A stretch of DNA of 64,000 nucleotides, from the NCBI GenBank assembly GCA_003313425.1, contig NHZP01000028.1, forward strand, positions 434,001 to 498,000, written 5' to 3'. The notes beneath the pieces were generated by a model that was given only the letters and a program-made list of their open reading frames with translations, ran no database searches and was not told where the DNA came from. The DNA is from Pseudopyrenochaeta lycopersici. Its lineage: Eukaryota > Ascomycota > Dothideomycetes > Pleosporales > Pseudopyrenochaetaceae. Made by a program: the position numbers and the translations under genes. Positions 10,242 through 20,974 of the stretch are shown piece by piece (position 1 is the first letter of the stretch; each line of letters opens with the position of its first letter).

Positions 10242-11869
10242 ATTCGTTGCCGATGAGATAAGCAGAACACCAATTTTGGTGAGGCGCCCACCAAAATCAA
10301 CACCACCAATATCCACGGGCTGTTACATGCGTGCAGGTCAATAATTTGATTCTTGAAGCTAGTAATCTATAGCTAAGGTCTATATAAACCATTTTTTTTT
10401 AGTGTTTTAGCCTAATCGTGGGTGGTCTAAGAGTACTTTCCTACCACTTTTCGCCTCGAAGCTTCTCACCACTATTCATTGTGAGCTCATAGCACCTCTC
10501 TGGCATGCTTTGGATACGATCTCTGATCTCTTCAATTGTAACAGTATCCCATGCCTCTTGCATAAGTTGTTTGAGATGAGTTTTAGTTCCATCCCATGCC
10601 TTTTGGCCTGGTTCTAGCCATCGAAGCCTCCTCTTTAGCCTCTGCTTCAAGATGAGCCATATGCCTTCAATAGGATTAAGGTCACCACTCTGTGGAGGAT
10701 GTACAAAGATAGGAAGCCAGCTAGCTCTTCGAAGCTCAGCAGCAACATTATCATGAGTTTTAGTTCCATGGGATGGATCATTATCCTCCTGAAGTATCCA
10801 TTGAGCACGAAAGAACTCATCTGACGTACGAAGCTCATGGAGAAACTTGATGTACTGAGGCAGGATCTCTTTAGTATAGTAGTTCTGAGTTATATGGTGA
10901 CCTCCAGCATCTCCTTCAATTGGTGGAGGCCTAGTAGCTTCCCATTCCTTTACTCTCTTATGATGCTGCTCCTTAGTCTCATACTTTGACTTGCGAGGCT
11001 TTGGTGGAGGCTTTGGGATAGGCAGCATCTCTTTCTTATCATTATAAAAGTGAAGATCTCCTTTGTGATACCAGTTCACAGCTGCAAAGAAATGGAGAGT
11101 ACAAGGGTGCTTCTTTATCTTCTTTCTTGACTGAAGATTACTATCCTTTGTCCGAGAATCTCCTTTTCTTCTGAGCTTTCTTGGAAGCTGGAAATCAGTT
11201 GTTGGGTTGAAATGGCCCTTATCAGTGAATAATACTCCATCCTAAAAGCCTAGGACAGGCTTCTCTTTATGCTCATGTCCATATTTGACCCTTTTCTGCT
11301 TGCTCTCATGTCTTAATTCATCTGAATAGGCAGCAACATAGAGATGAGCATCTAGCCGATTGGAGATATTATATGAGAAGGTCCTTGGAGCAATTGGAAG
11401 GTTGTTCTCTCTGATCTGGATGGGTGGAGGAGCATCTTGAACTGGGTTTTGATCACGGTCAAGGAGGGCTTCAATCCTGTCCAAAGGTACTTTGAAAGGC
11501 CTCCTAAGCTTATGACTTTTCTCTTCAGCCTTTCTCTTGCGTACACGTCTCTCATCTTTAAAGTGAGCCTTCTCCCGTCGCCAATTATAGCCTGTTCTGG
11601 TGGAGATTCCATGCTGTGCTGCTACATCGCTCAGAGACTCGTCATCGCGTCTATGCTCGCAGTGCCAAAAATAATGAGCACGCCGTTGGGTATCAGGAAT
11701 TTGAGTATTTATTTCGCAATCTGGGGTCCTTGGGCTCTCCATTTCACTAAAAATCTTGAAAAAGCACTGGGTATTGGCTGAGTTGGTATTATGATAAAGA
11801 TTGGGTTGAGATGAGGGGGCACTTTGGTGGGGTGGTAGGTGCGTTCTGCTTATCTCATCGGCAACGAAT
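10242..11869 (-). mobile_element. Tc1/mariner-type transposon in the left arm
   Basis: The inverted repeats begin ATTCGTTGCCGATGAGATAA at both ends and continue AGCAGAAC. TA lies at 10240-10241 and 11870-11871. Removing the element rejoins the left arm of the DUF6589/RecQ element. The transposase frame inside carries one stop. Confidence 0.9.
10441..11742 (-). pseudogene. Tc1/mariner-type transposase with one nonsense codon
   Basis: One reading frame runs from the ATG at 11742 to the stop at 10441 and is interrupted by a single TAG at 11242-11244 (GF-stop-DGVLF). The N-terminal helix-turn-helix is visible (DVAAQHGISTRTGYNWRREK). Catalytic-domain segments are FTDKGHF, LQEDNDPSHGTK and SGDLNPIEGIW. 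Spacing and motifs fit the Tc1 family seen in fungi. A lone TAG in an otherwise clean frame fits a CAG-to-TAG change. Confidence 0.82.
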
Positions 11870-11889
11870 TATGGCTAGTCTCGCAACTA

Positions 11890-11958
11890 CCAGACGTTCC
11901 CTATTCGGGGATAGCCCTGCGCACGCGCCAAGTCGGGACCCCTCAGGGGAACGTCTGG
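11890..11958. repeat. Subterminal hairpin with GC-rich core, left arm
   Basis: The 11-bp stems CCAGACGTTCC (11890-11900) and GGAACGTCTGG (11948-11958) enclose a core, CCCTGCGCACGCGCCAAGTC at 11915 continuing to 11938. The reverse complement of the core recurs at 20909-20932 in the right arm, where weaker stems (CCTCCGGA and TTCGGAGG) flank it. Confidence 0.75.
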
Positions 11959-11999
11959 TGGCCGGTCCATTATTTTTGGCGATCTGAACACGTTTTTTT

Positions 12000-12378
12000 G
12001 GTGTAGCTACATACTTCAACCAGCAATAGCACAACAACCACATAATAGAAACCATTTTTTTTTTACTGCAATCGACTCAGCGGGTTTAAGAGTACCTTAT
12101 ACGCGCTCTGCGATATTTTATTTTGCTGTAGTAGTGGCTGAACCCCGTCCGGTGGAAAATGCGATCTGAACACGAGCGTGGGCCAAATGCCCCGCCCGAT
12201 ACGCCCCGCCCCTCTCCCAACCGACTAGCAGTACTAAGCGCGGCTGCCCTTCTAGTAGAGAGTTCGGATAGTCGCCCCTAGTTATATAGAAGGTCGTAGT
12301 AACGTTTCCTCAGGTCAGCCAGCCGGGTCACCTTAGTCGTCTCAGTCTTCAATCCCGCTCCCCTCTTCGTCGTCCTTA
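12000..12378. other. Leader region of the DUF6589 gene
   Basis: No separate gene is seen. The sequence lies between the inverted arm and the DUF6589 frame and probably held its promoter and first codons. No start ATG fits the frame upstream of 12379, so the original start may have mutated. Confidence 0.45.
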
Positions 12379-15204
12379 TTGCCAGACCGATCCTCCCTAG
12401 CAGACCAAACCTCTACTCCTTCTGCTCCTGCTAAAAGGGGTCGGCCTGTTGGATCGAAAAACCGCGTTACTAGTCCTGCAGTTCATACCAGTACACCCTT
12501 GAATCAAGCAGAGGAGGAAAGGCTGAGCACTTACTTAGAAGTGATTAAGGGGGTAACGCATACTCAAGATGGGAGTAGGCGCTATGGCAATATAACTGAT
12601 CTGGTGTATCTCCTTAGTCAGACAAGCAGCAAGCCAAAAAGTCGGGCATCTTTTATAAAGGCAGTTGAGTCGACCCCAAGTATCCTAGGACGGCTGAGGT
12701 TGGGTATTGTGCCATCCACAGGGGAAGATATATCTGGTGCTATCTTAGAAAAGGAGGTCGAGTTGCTTCAGAGCGTCAATATCTTTAGGGAGTATTCGCT
12801 GGAGACTGCTCCTACAACACCATCAAGTGTAGAGATTTCCACGGAAAGGGAGCTATTTAAGGACGTTAAGCGTCTGGCTCCAGGTACTGTTAGTCTATTA
12901 CGACGCCTGTGCACCAACGATCTATCTAGGACACCTTATAATCAGAACAATTCTCAGATTATTTCGATCCTATCTATTATATGCTTCAGTCGACACCAGC
13001 AGAAGTGCAACTACCTTCCCGCAATACTTAGACTATTACTCTTCTCTGCTAGTACTAAGAAACAGGTGTTTAATATTATAAACTTAATAGGTTAGACTGA
13101 ATCGTATTTATCTATATGGCGTAGTGTTAGTAGACTACGGGATGCTGCTAAGGAAGTGGCACGTCAGTTTATCAGAGATAGGCCATAGGCAGTGGTGTAC
13201 GACAATTGTGAACTGACAACTGGCGTCAGTGAGCAGGATGACACCTCCAGGAATCAGCTGCATTCAATTACCACCGCCCTTCTACTACCTAGTACTACCC
13301 TGCCATTAGGCGGTCTGTCCCAGGCTGATTTTACCCCATATATAGTCGGTATGGACGATCTAACAAAGGATACGTCTGAAAGAGATGCGTGTTTCTCTAG
13401 ATTTGTGACCTCTACCGTATACAGTGCACTTGAGGAGGTATATCCAACATATATCTTGGAGCAGCTAAAGACTCCGTCAATCAAGGAGCATGCCTCGTAC
13501 CCGGTGGTTGACCGAATAGCGATTCCGGACGGCTCTCGCCATGTACCAATTCCCATTCTTCCTATTCAGACCAGTGAGAATACCACAATAGGTAATATCA
13601 ACATACTGAAGGACATATTCCTTAATCAGCTTACTTTGTCTCCTAAATACTTCAAGAACCGCCCAGCTATACTAGTTAGTGGCGACGCTAAGACCGTCAA
13701 TCGTATATAGTCATACATGGGCAAACCGTTAACGATTTTAACGACTTAATTGTGGAACAGGCCTTTACCTACACCGTGCACAGCGTTACCCAGGCAATAC
13801 GAAAAGGAGCTTGGGCCACAGGTCTGGTGCACAGTGTAAAGAAAGGCCTATTCACGATTGCACGGGCTATATAGATAACAAAGCTCGTTAAATCGTTAAA
13901 CCGTTTAACGGTTTGCCCATGTATGTATATAGTCAGCCATATATAGTGCTGGGGATAACACCGACACGTATAGCCAACTACATCATATAGTCCCTATACC
14001 TGGACTGTTCCATATGCAGATGCATGTAATACAGACCATTATTAAGAATCACTAGGGCAGTGAGCCAGCTGGAGGCGAGCGGTGCAACCACTCGTCTCTG
14101 CGGTACCTGTCTGGGAAGATAGCTCGTCGGTTTGTTGGTCCTAGGAACCTGGTTTTTGCTCATGCACGTACGTTCGTATCAGATGCGCTCCAGGGACGGA
14201 TTATAGCAGAGTTTTTTCAGCAATTAATAGCGTATCCAGGCAGCGGATTGTCTCCTAAACTATTACCAGACGAATTAGATACCGCAATTAGGGTTCTGCG
14301 GCCCCGCCAACTGAAGTCACTAATTACAAAGACAACTCAGTCAATACAGACTACACATCAAAACAGTAGCGATCCAACTGCGCCAGTCAACCTTGAGCGA
14401 CAAGAGAACCTGCTATTCGTACGGGACGCATTATATTATACTATGTTAACATACGCAATTAAGCACGGTAACATCAGCATCCTGCGACATGTACTCAGCT
14501 TCCTCATATATATGTTTGAGGGTTCCAGGAAGCCAGTGTATACGCGGATAGCTATCTACGTTAAGAAACTCATTAATACTGCGTATGTTACATCTGAAGA
14601 GTGTCGAAGAGCTATTACTAGATGTCTCCTGGTTAACCCAACTGGTCGACCGGATGGTTTCTACGCTATTGATCTGGCAAACGAATTCCACAACCGATCA
14701 GTAAAGGACGTCTGGTCAAATAGGAAGACGACGTCTACTACTGTCCGTTCAGTGTCTGAATATGGTGCTATTAATGCGCTGTTTCTTCAACCATTACGAC
14801 TAAGACTACAGGCTATATGGGGTAGACGTTCACTAGGAAAACACGTCCGTGCTAACCGCGGCAGGGTTATACACTACGTTACAATCCAATCACGGCGATC
14901 AATAATGCTGGATCCTACGCGGTCTGATCCAGATATCCACAAACTCACATGGTCAAGAGACGCTGTGTTAAAAGGGGCTAGCACAATCGAGCATACTCTA
15001 GGCTCGTTTAATGCCAAATTTATGTACGATTCTGATAGCCTACAGGTCGTTGACGATATCCCTATATGGGATAATGATGTGCTGGAGGTATACGACTGTC
15101 CAGGGCCAGATGTATATGATGTGGATCGGGCGCTAGTTGAGGCTCTTGCCTGCCTTCCTACTCCCACGGAGGAGCTACTCGGCGAGGTGGAAATGGGCCT
15201 CTAA
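12379..15204 (+). pseudogene. DUF6589-family protein, decayed by nonsense codons and a MITE
   Basis: A single frame can be followed from about 12379 to 15204 if in-frame TAG codons at 13093, 13186, 13708 and about 14053 are read through and the MITE at 13713-13924 is removed. No frameshift is needed. The N-terminus has an AT-hook (KRGRPVGSKN). VVYDNCELTT, ILVSGDAKTVNRI and HHIVPIPGLFHMQMH are the conserved blocks I associate with DUF6589, a fungal domain of unknown function common in repetitive DNA. The reading is about 880 residues. It converges on the RecQ-like gene. I infer that it was the transposase or another core protein of the element. No catalytic triad can be assigned. Confidence 0.7.
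13713..13924. mobile_element. 212-bp MITE inside the DUF6589 gene
   Basis: The inverted ends begin ATACATGGGCAAACCGTTAA at both termini. The flanking 10-bp duplications GTATATAGTC (13703-13712 and 13925-13934) are identical. The length suggests a Mutator-like origin. No coding capacity. Confidence 0.9.
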
Positions 15205-15401
15205 ACGCACCGTTTTTGGCTGCTGCCTTCGGCGTCAGCTAGGATTGACGTCATAGCCATCAAAAGCGGCAATTTTAGTCGAATCTGCTTCCAAAAGCTT
15301 CCAAAATTTGGCAATCTCCGGTGATGTAAAGCAATTCACCACGCGAAAACTTGCCGTATTAGGACGCCTAGAATATTTCTAGTAGCCAACTCTATTCCAT
15401 C

Positions 15402-18400
15402 CAGAGATGTCAACAATCAAGCCGATCAAGCCCTCGTCGTCGGCTTGGCTTGAGGCTTGATTTGGAGTCGTTAGGCTTGACTTGTTTGACTTGATTGCTT
15501 AGATGAGGCTGGCTTGGCTTGAAGCTTGATCGGTGGCTTGATTGTTTATTGTTGTAGAGATCGCTCGGCTATACTAATTACTCGACCTCCTGGCCCCAAT
15601 AGCACAACTTGTATATAGCGTCTATTTCAGTGTCAGTTATTCTTGCTGTAGCAACGCTGCTGCCTTGATCAAAGCCAGCCTTATACCACCGCCTTATACA
15701 CTGAATAGCAGCCAGTAACTGGGGTGAGATCTTCCGCCTTCGGGGCTCAAGCAGGTCGCCAAGCTCGCTGAACATACGCTCACACTCGCAGCTTGACGCT
15801 GGGATAGAGATGACGTCGATAGCCATCTTAGAGAGATTAGGGTAGCGATCGCGCAAGCTTACCCAGTATTTAATTGGGAAGTTTGCGGCATCACTACCCT
15901 TCTCAACCCTTGGCTCGCACCTCTTCCACCTATTAAACTCGTCTATCTCGCTGTCCTCAGCAGCCGCGCTAGCCTCAGGATCGATGAGGGCTTCAATAGC
16001 CTCGTCGATATCGTTGGTAACAACCTTTGGCCGCCTCACTAGGCGTGGTGAGCGGTTGTATTCAGCCCAAAGCGCGCGGAACGCGCAATTATTAGCGTCC
16101 AGCCACTCAGGCTTGTCAGCCCAGGCAACGTCGCAGTAAGTTTTATAGCGCGGATGGAGTATCGTTGCCGCGTAGTACGCTGGTGAGAGGTCGAGTTTAT
16201 TGTAGTAATCGCTAGCCTTCGCCCAGGCAGCGCGAAGGTTGATCGCGAGATGGTCCTCAGGCGCGTCGTCGTGCGCATTATAGTCGACTGCCTCGTACAC
16301 CTTGACGCGCTGCTCGTAGTAAGTAAGTATAAACTCAAAGACTGGGATGACCTCAGCAATAGCGCCATAACGGCCACTTTTGCCGCGACCTTCAAGCCGC
16401 TTTGTTGCCAACTTTAGCGGCTTTAGTACGTCTATGTACTCAGTAACGACCGCCCAATCGGCGGCTGTTAGCCCGTCCGATCGCATCCAGGGCGCTGCCT
16501 CCGGCAGCTTGTTGCCGCGACTTATCGCGTACGTGTCCTCATCTCGCACGCGGCGTATATGGTGGTTAGCGTAGGCGTTAACTGCTGGCTGCAGTTCCAC
16601 GGCGCGCTCAAAGGCAGAGTAGTACGAGTTCCAGCGCGTGACAACTGGCTTGATTGGCTCAAGTATCCTGTGTTGATCTGTGGGCAGCTCAGCGTTAGCG
16701 AGGCGCTGAAAGTTTTTAAAAAGCTCATGTTGTTGCGGCGTTTTGATGTAGTTAATAACGCTAAGAAGCACGCCTAAAGGCCCATCCTCGCGCCATTTGC
16801 GCATTAACTCGCTCTCAGCAGCAAGCTCACCGCTATCGTTGTCGTACGCGTCGTCGTTGTTACCCCAGAGTAGCGTCTGACCGATGAGGTTAAGGATGTG
16901 AGGGCCGCAACGGAGGCGGCGATGGGGAGCGATGAAGCCCATCTGCTGCGCGAGCTTGAGGACGGCAGCGTCGTTGTTAGTAGCGTTGTCAAGCATAAAG
17001 TAGCCAACTGTACGCGGATTTATGCCGAACTGCTGCAGCGTTTTGCTAACTACTTCAGCAATCTTCTCGCCAGTGTGAGCGCCCGTCAGCTGCGGCAGCG
17101 CGATAGGTACGTCTACAAGGTCACCAACGCTGTTAACGTAGTGAGCAACAACGCCTAAGAAGCCACGCTTGCCGCCTTTAGTCGTCCAGCTGTCAAAGCT
17201 GATGTGGACCTTGCTTATTGATTGCGACAGCTCAGCGACAACCTGCGGCTGCATAAAGTCGAAACGGCGCATTACAAAGCGTGAAACACTCGCATGGGAG
17301 GTCCACAATGCCGCCACTGCCTCAGGATTTGCAGCTTCAAGCAGCCGTCGAAACGCGGGGGACTCAAACTCAGAAATTGGATGGTTGTTCTCGACGAGCC
17401 ATGCGACAGCAGCATGTCGAAAATCCTGAATGCTAAAGCCGGCAAGCTCGTTGGCAACGTCTTGGGATACCTTGACTTTGCCGGCCTTGAAGACAGCGCG
17501 CAGCCCGCTCTTACCTGCCTTCGTCGCAGCGTGCGCTTTGCCTGGAGCTGCGTAACGATGGCCGCGTTTATTCTGCTCTAAATGGCGCGCTGAGGTCGAC
17601 GTCGATAGCGTTGTTTCGTATATGCCGCCGCCACCAGCGTCGATAATCTTGTGCTCATGACAATAGCGACAGACAAAGAAGGTGCGGTCTGGGTCCTTAA
17701 TGAGCGCAACGCGAAAGCCGTAGAGGTATACCCAGCTCTTTTTCTGCCTCTGCGTAGCCAACGGCTTGCAGTATTGAGGTAAACGTGACCAATTAATCCC
17801 CTCGAAGTCGTCTGCAAAGCGCTCATCAAAGCCCTTACTACTATTATTATTATCTTCTAACGTAGCTACTGTTGCAGCCTTGCTGCCCTCAATAGACGTG
17901 ACGATCGCAACGTTAGGCTGAGACTCGCGCAACTGCGACTCAAAGGTGGGTGGCTCGGTAGCCTGAGACGCGGCAGTCGTCAGTGCTTTGCGCGGCGATA
18001 GACGCTGAGATAGTTGCTGGGTCGTATTAACGTCGACAGGCTGGGACTCGATGCTACAAGCAGCGACCCTTAGGCGCTTGTTCGGGACAGCAGCGCTGTT
18101 ACGGGGACGTTTAGGGGCTTTGTTAAGCGGCATAGCAACAATAGGGGCGTAAAAAACCACTAAGTAACTGTCTATATAGGCAAAGGCGACAGTATAGGTA
18201 GATGACGCGTAAGATGGACGCGTAAAGTAGCTTAGGTAGGTAGCTGAGATGCTTACTAAGCTAACTATAACACCAGGAAAGTATCGCGAGATCGCTCGTA
18301 CAGCAAACTTAGTAGCCTCATTGAAATCGAAGCTAAAACATGTTGCTGAACACTCCCGCAACACTAAAACATCAAGCCAATCAAGCTAACCAATCAAGCT

Positions 18401-18519
18401 TCGTATTAAGGCTTGATTTGATTGCAAAAATACTAGGACGAGGCTTGGATTGATCGAATTGACGATCGTCAAGCCAATCAATCAAGTGCTTGATTGTAGC
18501 TTGATTGTTGACATCTCTG
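15402..18519 (-). mobile_element. hAT transposon with 8-bp target duplication
   Basis: The ends read CAGAGATGTCAACAATCAAG in inverted orientation and are flanked by identical ATTCCATC (15394-15401 and 18520-18527). Both subterminal regions hold many CAAGC/GCTTGA motifs, including long runs of (TCAAGCC)-like units, which are likely transposase-binding sites. The element sits between the 3' ends of the DUF6589 and RecQ genes. Confidence 0.95.
15578..18133 (-). CDS. hAT transposase, apparently intact
   Basis: The frame is open upstream to 18364, but the ATG at 18133 (MPLNKAPKRPRNS) is the likely start, giving 851 residues. A basic N-terminus (KRPRNSAAVPNKRLR) may be a nuclear signal. A BED-like zinc finger follows (FVCRYCHEHK ... 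HLEQNKRGH). The hAT catalytic core has SFDSWTTKGGKRGFLGVVAHY and FMLDNATNND. The C-terminal dimerisation region is clear (PASSCECERMFSELGDLLEPRRRK, a 24-residue block read here in part). No stop was seen. With a perfect target duplication, this looks like a recent insertion. Confidence 0.92.
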   Translation of the reverse strand: MPLNKAPKRPRNSAAVPNKRLRVAACSIESQPVDVNTTQQLSQRLSPRKALTTAASQATEPPTFESQLRESQPNVAIVTSIEGSKAATVATLEDNNNSSKGFDERFADDFEGINWSRLPQYCKPLATQRQKKSWVYLYGFRVALIKDPDRTFFVCRYCHEHKIIDAGGGGIYETTLSTSTSARHLEQNKRGHRYAAPGKAHAATKAGKSGLRAVFKAGKVKVSQDVANELAGFSIQDFRHAAVAWLVENNHPISEFESPAFRRLLEAANPEAVAALWTSHASVSRFVMRRFDFMQPQVVAELSQSISKVHISFDSWTTKGGKRGFLGVVAHYVNSVGDLVDVPIALPQLTGAHTGEKIAEVVSKTLQQFGINPRTVGYFMLDNATNNDAAVLKLAQQMGFIAPHRRLRCGPHILNLIGQTLLWGNNDDAYDNDSGELAAESELMRKWREDGPLGVLLSVINYIKTPQQHELFKNFQRLANAELPTDQHRILEPIKPVVTRWNSYYSAFERAVELQPAVNAYANHHIRRVRDEDTYAISRGNKLPEAAPWMRSDGLTAADWAVVTEYIDVLKPLKLATKRLEGRGKSGRYGAIAEVIPVFEFILTYYEQRVKVYEAVDYNAHDDAPEDHLAINLRAAWAKASDYYNKLDLSPAYYAATILHPRYKTYCDVAWADKPEWLDANNCAFRALWAEYNRSPRLVRRPKVVTNDIDEAIEALIDPEASAAAEDSEIDEFNRWKRCEPRVEKGSDAANFPIKYWVSLRDRYPNLSKMAIDVISIPASSCECERMFSELGDLLEPRRRKISPQLLAAIQCIRRWYKAGFDQGSSVATARITDTEIDAIYKLCYWGQEVE

Positions 18520-18801
18520 ATTCCATCACACATATACTTAGTTCCTACTATTCTCTTTATCCTTCAAGTTCTTACGATAGAAGTTTGACCTGCCCCGTTC
18601 CTTGTATAGCGAAGGCGCCCCGCGGCTAGTCTTTCGTATGTCAGGGCGGGTAGTGTTTGCTCTTGTAATATCTTGTAGTACAGTCGGACCAGGAGTCCTA
18701 GAAATAGGCGTACCCTGTAAGGAAGAGAGCGGGGATAGCAAGGAAGCGCTGGGTGCTGTAGTTGCTGGACTGGAATCTACCTGGACCGGTAATGCAGTTA
18801 C

Positions 18802-20787
18802 TTACCGCACCAGCGCAGTTACTCTATCCCCATATGGCCTATCCCAAGACCAGCCCATCCGGTCACCGCCGGCCACCCGATAATATGCTTCGCTGAACTT
18901 CGTCCGCCAGGCCAGGGATAGGACGCGCTCAGTAGGATCAGGACGTGCGGCAACTAGGATAGAGCATGTAACTTCGTTACCAAGCGTAAATGCTAGCTTC
19001 TCAAGCTCTCTTTCTATAGCAATACCCACGTCCTTGTTTTCTACCCTCTCATCGGCTGGTAGATCTTCTAGAACCACAGGAGAGTCTGCGCAACGCGAGC
19101 AGTTGTTGCAGGGTGCTGGCACATTATGATCATTCTCATACAGCCTCATAATCTCTCGCCAATGGCAGGAGTCTGGTGGATGCCTCCTAAGCCCCCGTTT
19201 CCGCTTCGAGCCAGGCGCGGGACTAGTAGATAGAGACGATTGAACCGAATAAGCGGACACCACTGACATATCCGAATCTGAGCCATCAGACCCATACAAT
19301 CTCTGACTTGCCTCTCGACGCGCCTCATCAACAACAGACGCAGCAGTCCGGACAGCCAACCGTGGGTACTTGGGTTGTCTTGTCTGGGACTGCCGTTCCC
19401 CGTATACACAGGCATCTAGAGTCCAGAAAAAGACAGCGTCGTCTTGGTGTGTCTAACGATTTGCACGTCCAAGCTTCTGGAGGGCTTCATCAGTGTTACA
19501 CTGCCCCCGCTGGACGACATATCGAACCCCAGCTGGGTTAACCCCTATAGCATATGCAACCGTGGCACAAAGTATTCGTATCTTTCCACTAGAGAATTGT
19601 TGCTCTATTGCCACACGGGACGTGTCCGTTAACTCGCCATAGTAGGTCAACACTGTACAGGGGCGGATTCGACGGCGAATTCGGACCTGGAGCCATAGCA
19701 TAATATTGTCGCGTAGAGAGACACATTGTCGGATTTCTAGCTAGAAGATAATTATCTTAGGAATACGGCTCTCGACAGAGGCATCTATTTCTCCAGCATA
19801 GCTGAGGGCAGTATATATAAGGCGTTTGATAACACTGAGCGGTTCAGCAGTTAAGAAGATATTGAGGTAAACGTCGCGGCGGTAAATGTCGGCTCGTATC
19901 ACATGAATAGGATTCCTAAACCCAGCTTGATCCCTAATTAACTCCCAATGAACAGGCTGTAAAGTAGCGGTAGTGCCAAATAATCGAGTATGACAATCGA
20001 GCTGTTCCCGGAGCTTATAAAGTTGACCCATTGCTGGCTGGAAGGAACCTCCCCAGCTCGTACTCCCGCAGAGATGTAGCTCGTCTATTACTACAAGATA
20101 AAGACGTCTCCGGAAACCTAGATGCCAAATAACAGACGTAAATGTCCCGTAGTCAATATAGCCACTATCAAACTTCTGGGTTCGCATACAACCAATTATA
20201 TGGCGCTCAGACCTAGAACTTTGGTTGCCAGATGGCCTCCCCCTTTTATCCTTCCCTTTCCCATCTCTATTCTCCTCTACCAGGCCAGCTAGCGCAATCT
20301 TAGGGGAGAGCCATAGATGGGTGTACTTCCCATAAGCAATATCATGGCGGTTTGAAGCTGTATTAGAGTCGCCGTTTAACACAAAACCACGATACTTTAG
20401 AGAGAGACAGTTTAAAGTAGTACTCTAATCATTCTTAATAGCCTTTAATAGACTTAGTATTAGTGTAATTGGTTGCGCAGATGGGTCTACAAGCTCATAG
20501 AACCCCGTTATAACCAGCGTCTTCCCAAATCTAGTTAAGGCTACTAAGACTACGTCCTCTCCGTTGTATAGTTCTGTGAGCGCCTCCTGTTATTGGGGCC
20601 TTAGAGGATGCCTAACAATCACCTCCAGCCCTCGTAGACCATCATCCAACGTCCGTCCAGAGTTTGGTATATCAGGGGGGGAGGGCGGGGTGATCGCGGG
20701 GGTGGGCTCGACGGTCAAAGGGTCGACAGGATCGCTGAATATAGTAAAAGACAATGAATTATCATAATTTGAGGGCATTAAATCCAT
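18802..20787 (-). pseudogene. RecQ-like superfamily 2 helicase, decayed by in-frame stops
   Basis: One frame runs from the ATG at 20787 down to 18802, interrupted only by TAA/TAG codons (near 20590, 20425, 19740 and 19453) with no frameshift. Motif I reads VVLVALTRFGKTLVI, with R where the family usually has G. Motif II is LVVIDELH and motif III is FGTTATL. Motifs V and VI are CATVAYAIGVNPAGVRYVVQ and LQKLGRANR. A RecQ-type Zn site follows (CHWREIMRLYENDHNVPAPC, then NNCSRC). Part of a tail may continue to 18538 through a GTAAGT donor. In life it would unwind DNA in the nucleus. I infer it served the mobile element. Confidence 0.8.
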
Positions 20788-20974
20788 TCCAGAAGAGAAA
20801 ACGCGTGAATTTTTGGTGTATTAGTAATCTATCGCGGTGTTAATTTTCGCGTCGTGTATCAACGCGTATTTTTGGCGGACCGGCTACTAGACCCTCCGGA
20901 GAGGAGAGTCCCGACTTGGCGCGTGCGCAGGGCCACTAACCCCTTCGGAGGGCAAGTGGCAACTAGACTAATTA

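Larger units (their letters stand above)
6728..12000 (+). repeat. Left inverted terminal repeat of the DUF6589/RecQ element (interrupted)
   Basis: Three pieces make this arm: 6728-6751, 10179-10239 and 11872 to about 12000. They are separated by the MULE and the Tc1 insertion. Joined, they mirror the right arm (20861-20972 and 22793-23012). The MULE target duplication reads GATATGCTG on the left and GATACGCTG on the right. The right arm of the element reads GATACGCTG in reverse complement, so the left copy has a C-to-T change. Confidence 0.72.

Noticed and set aside
15402..15560. Tandem CAAGCC-rich sequence as a satellite
   Set aside because: It lies within both ends of a hAT element and is explained as subterminal motifs.
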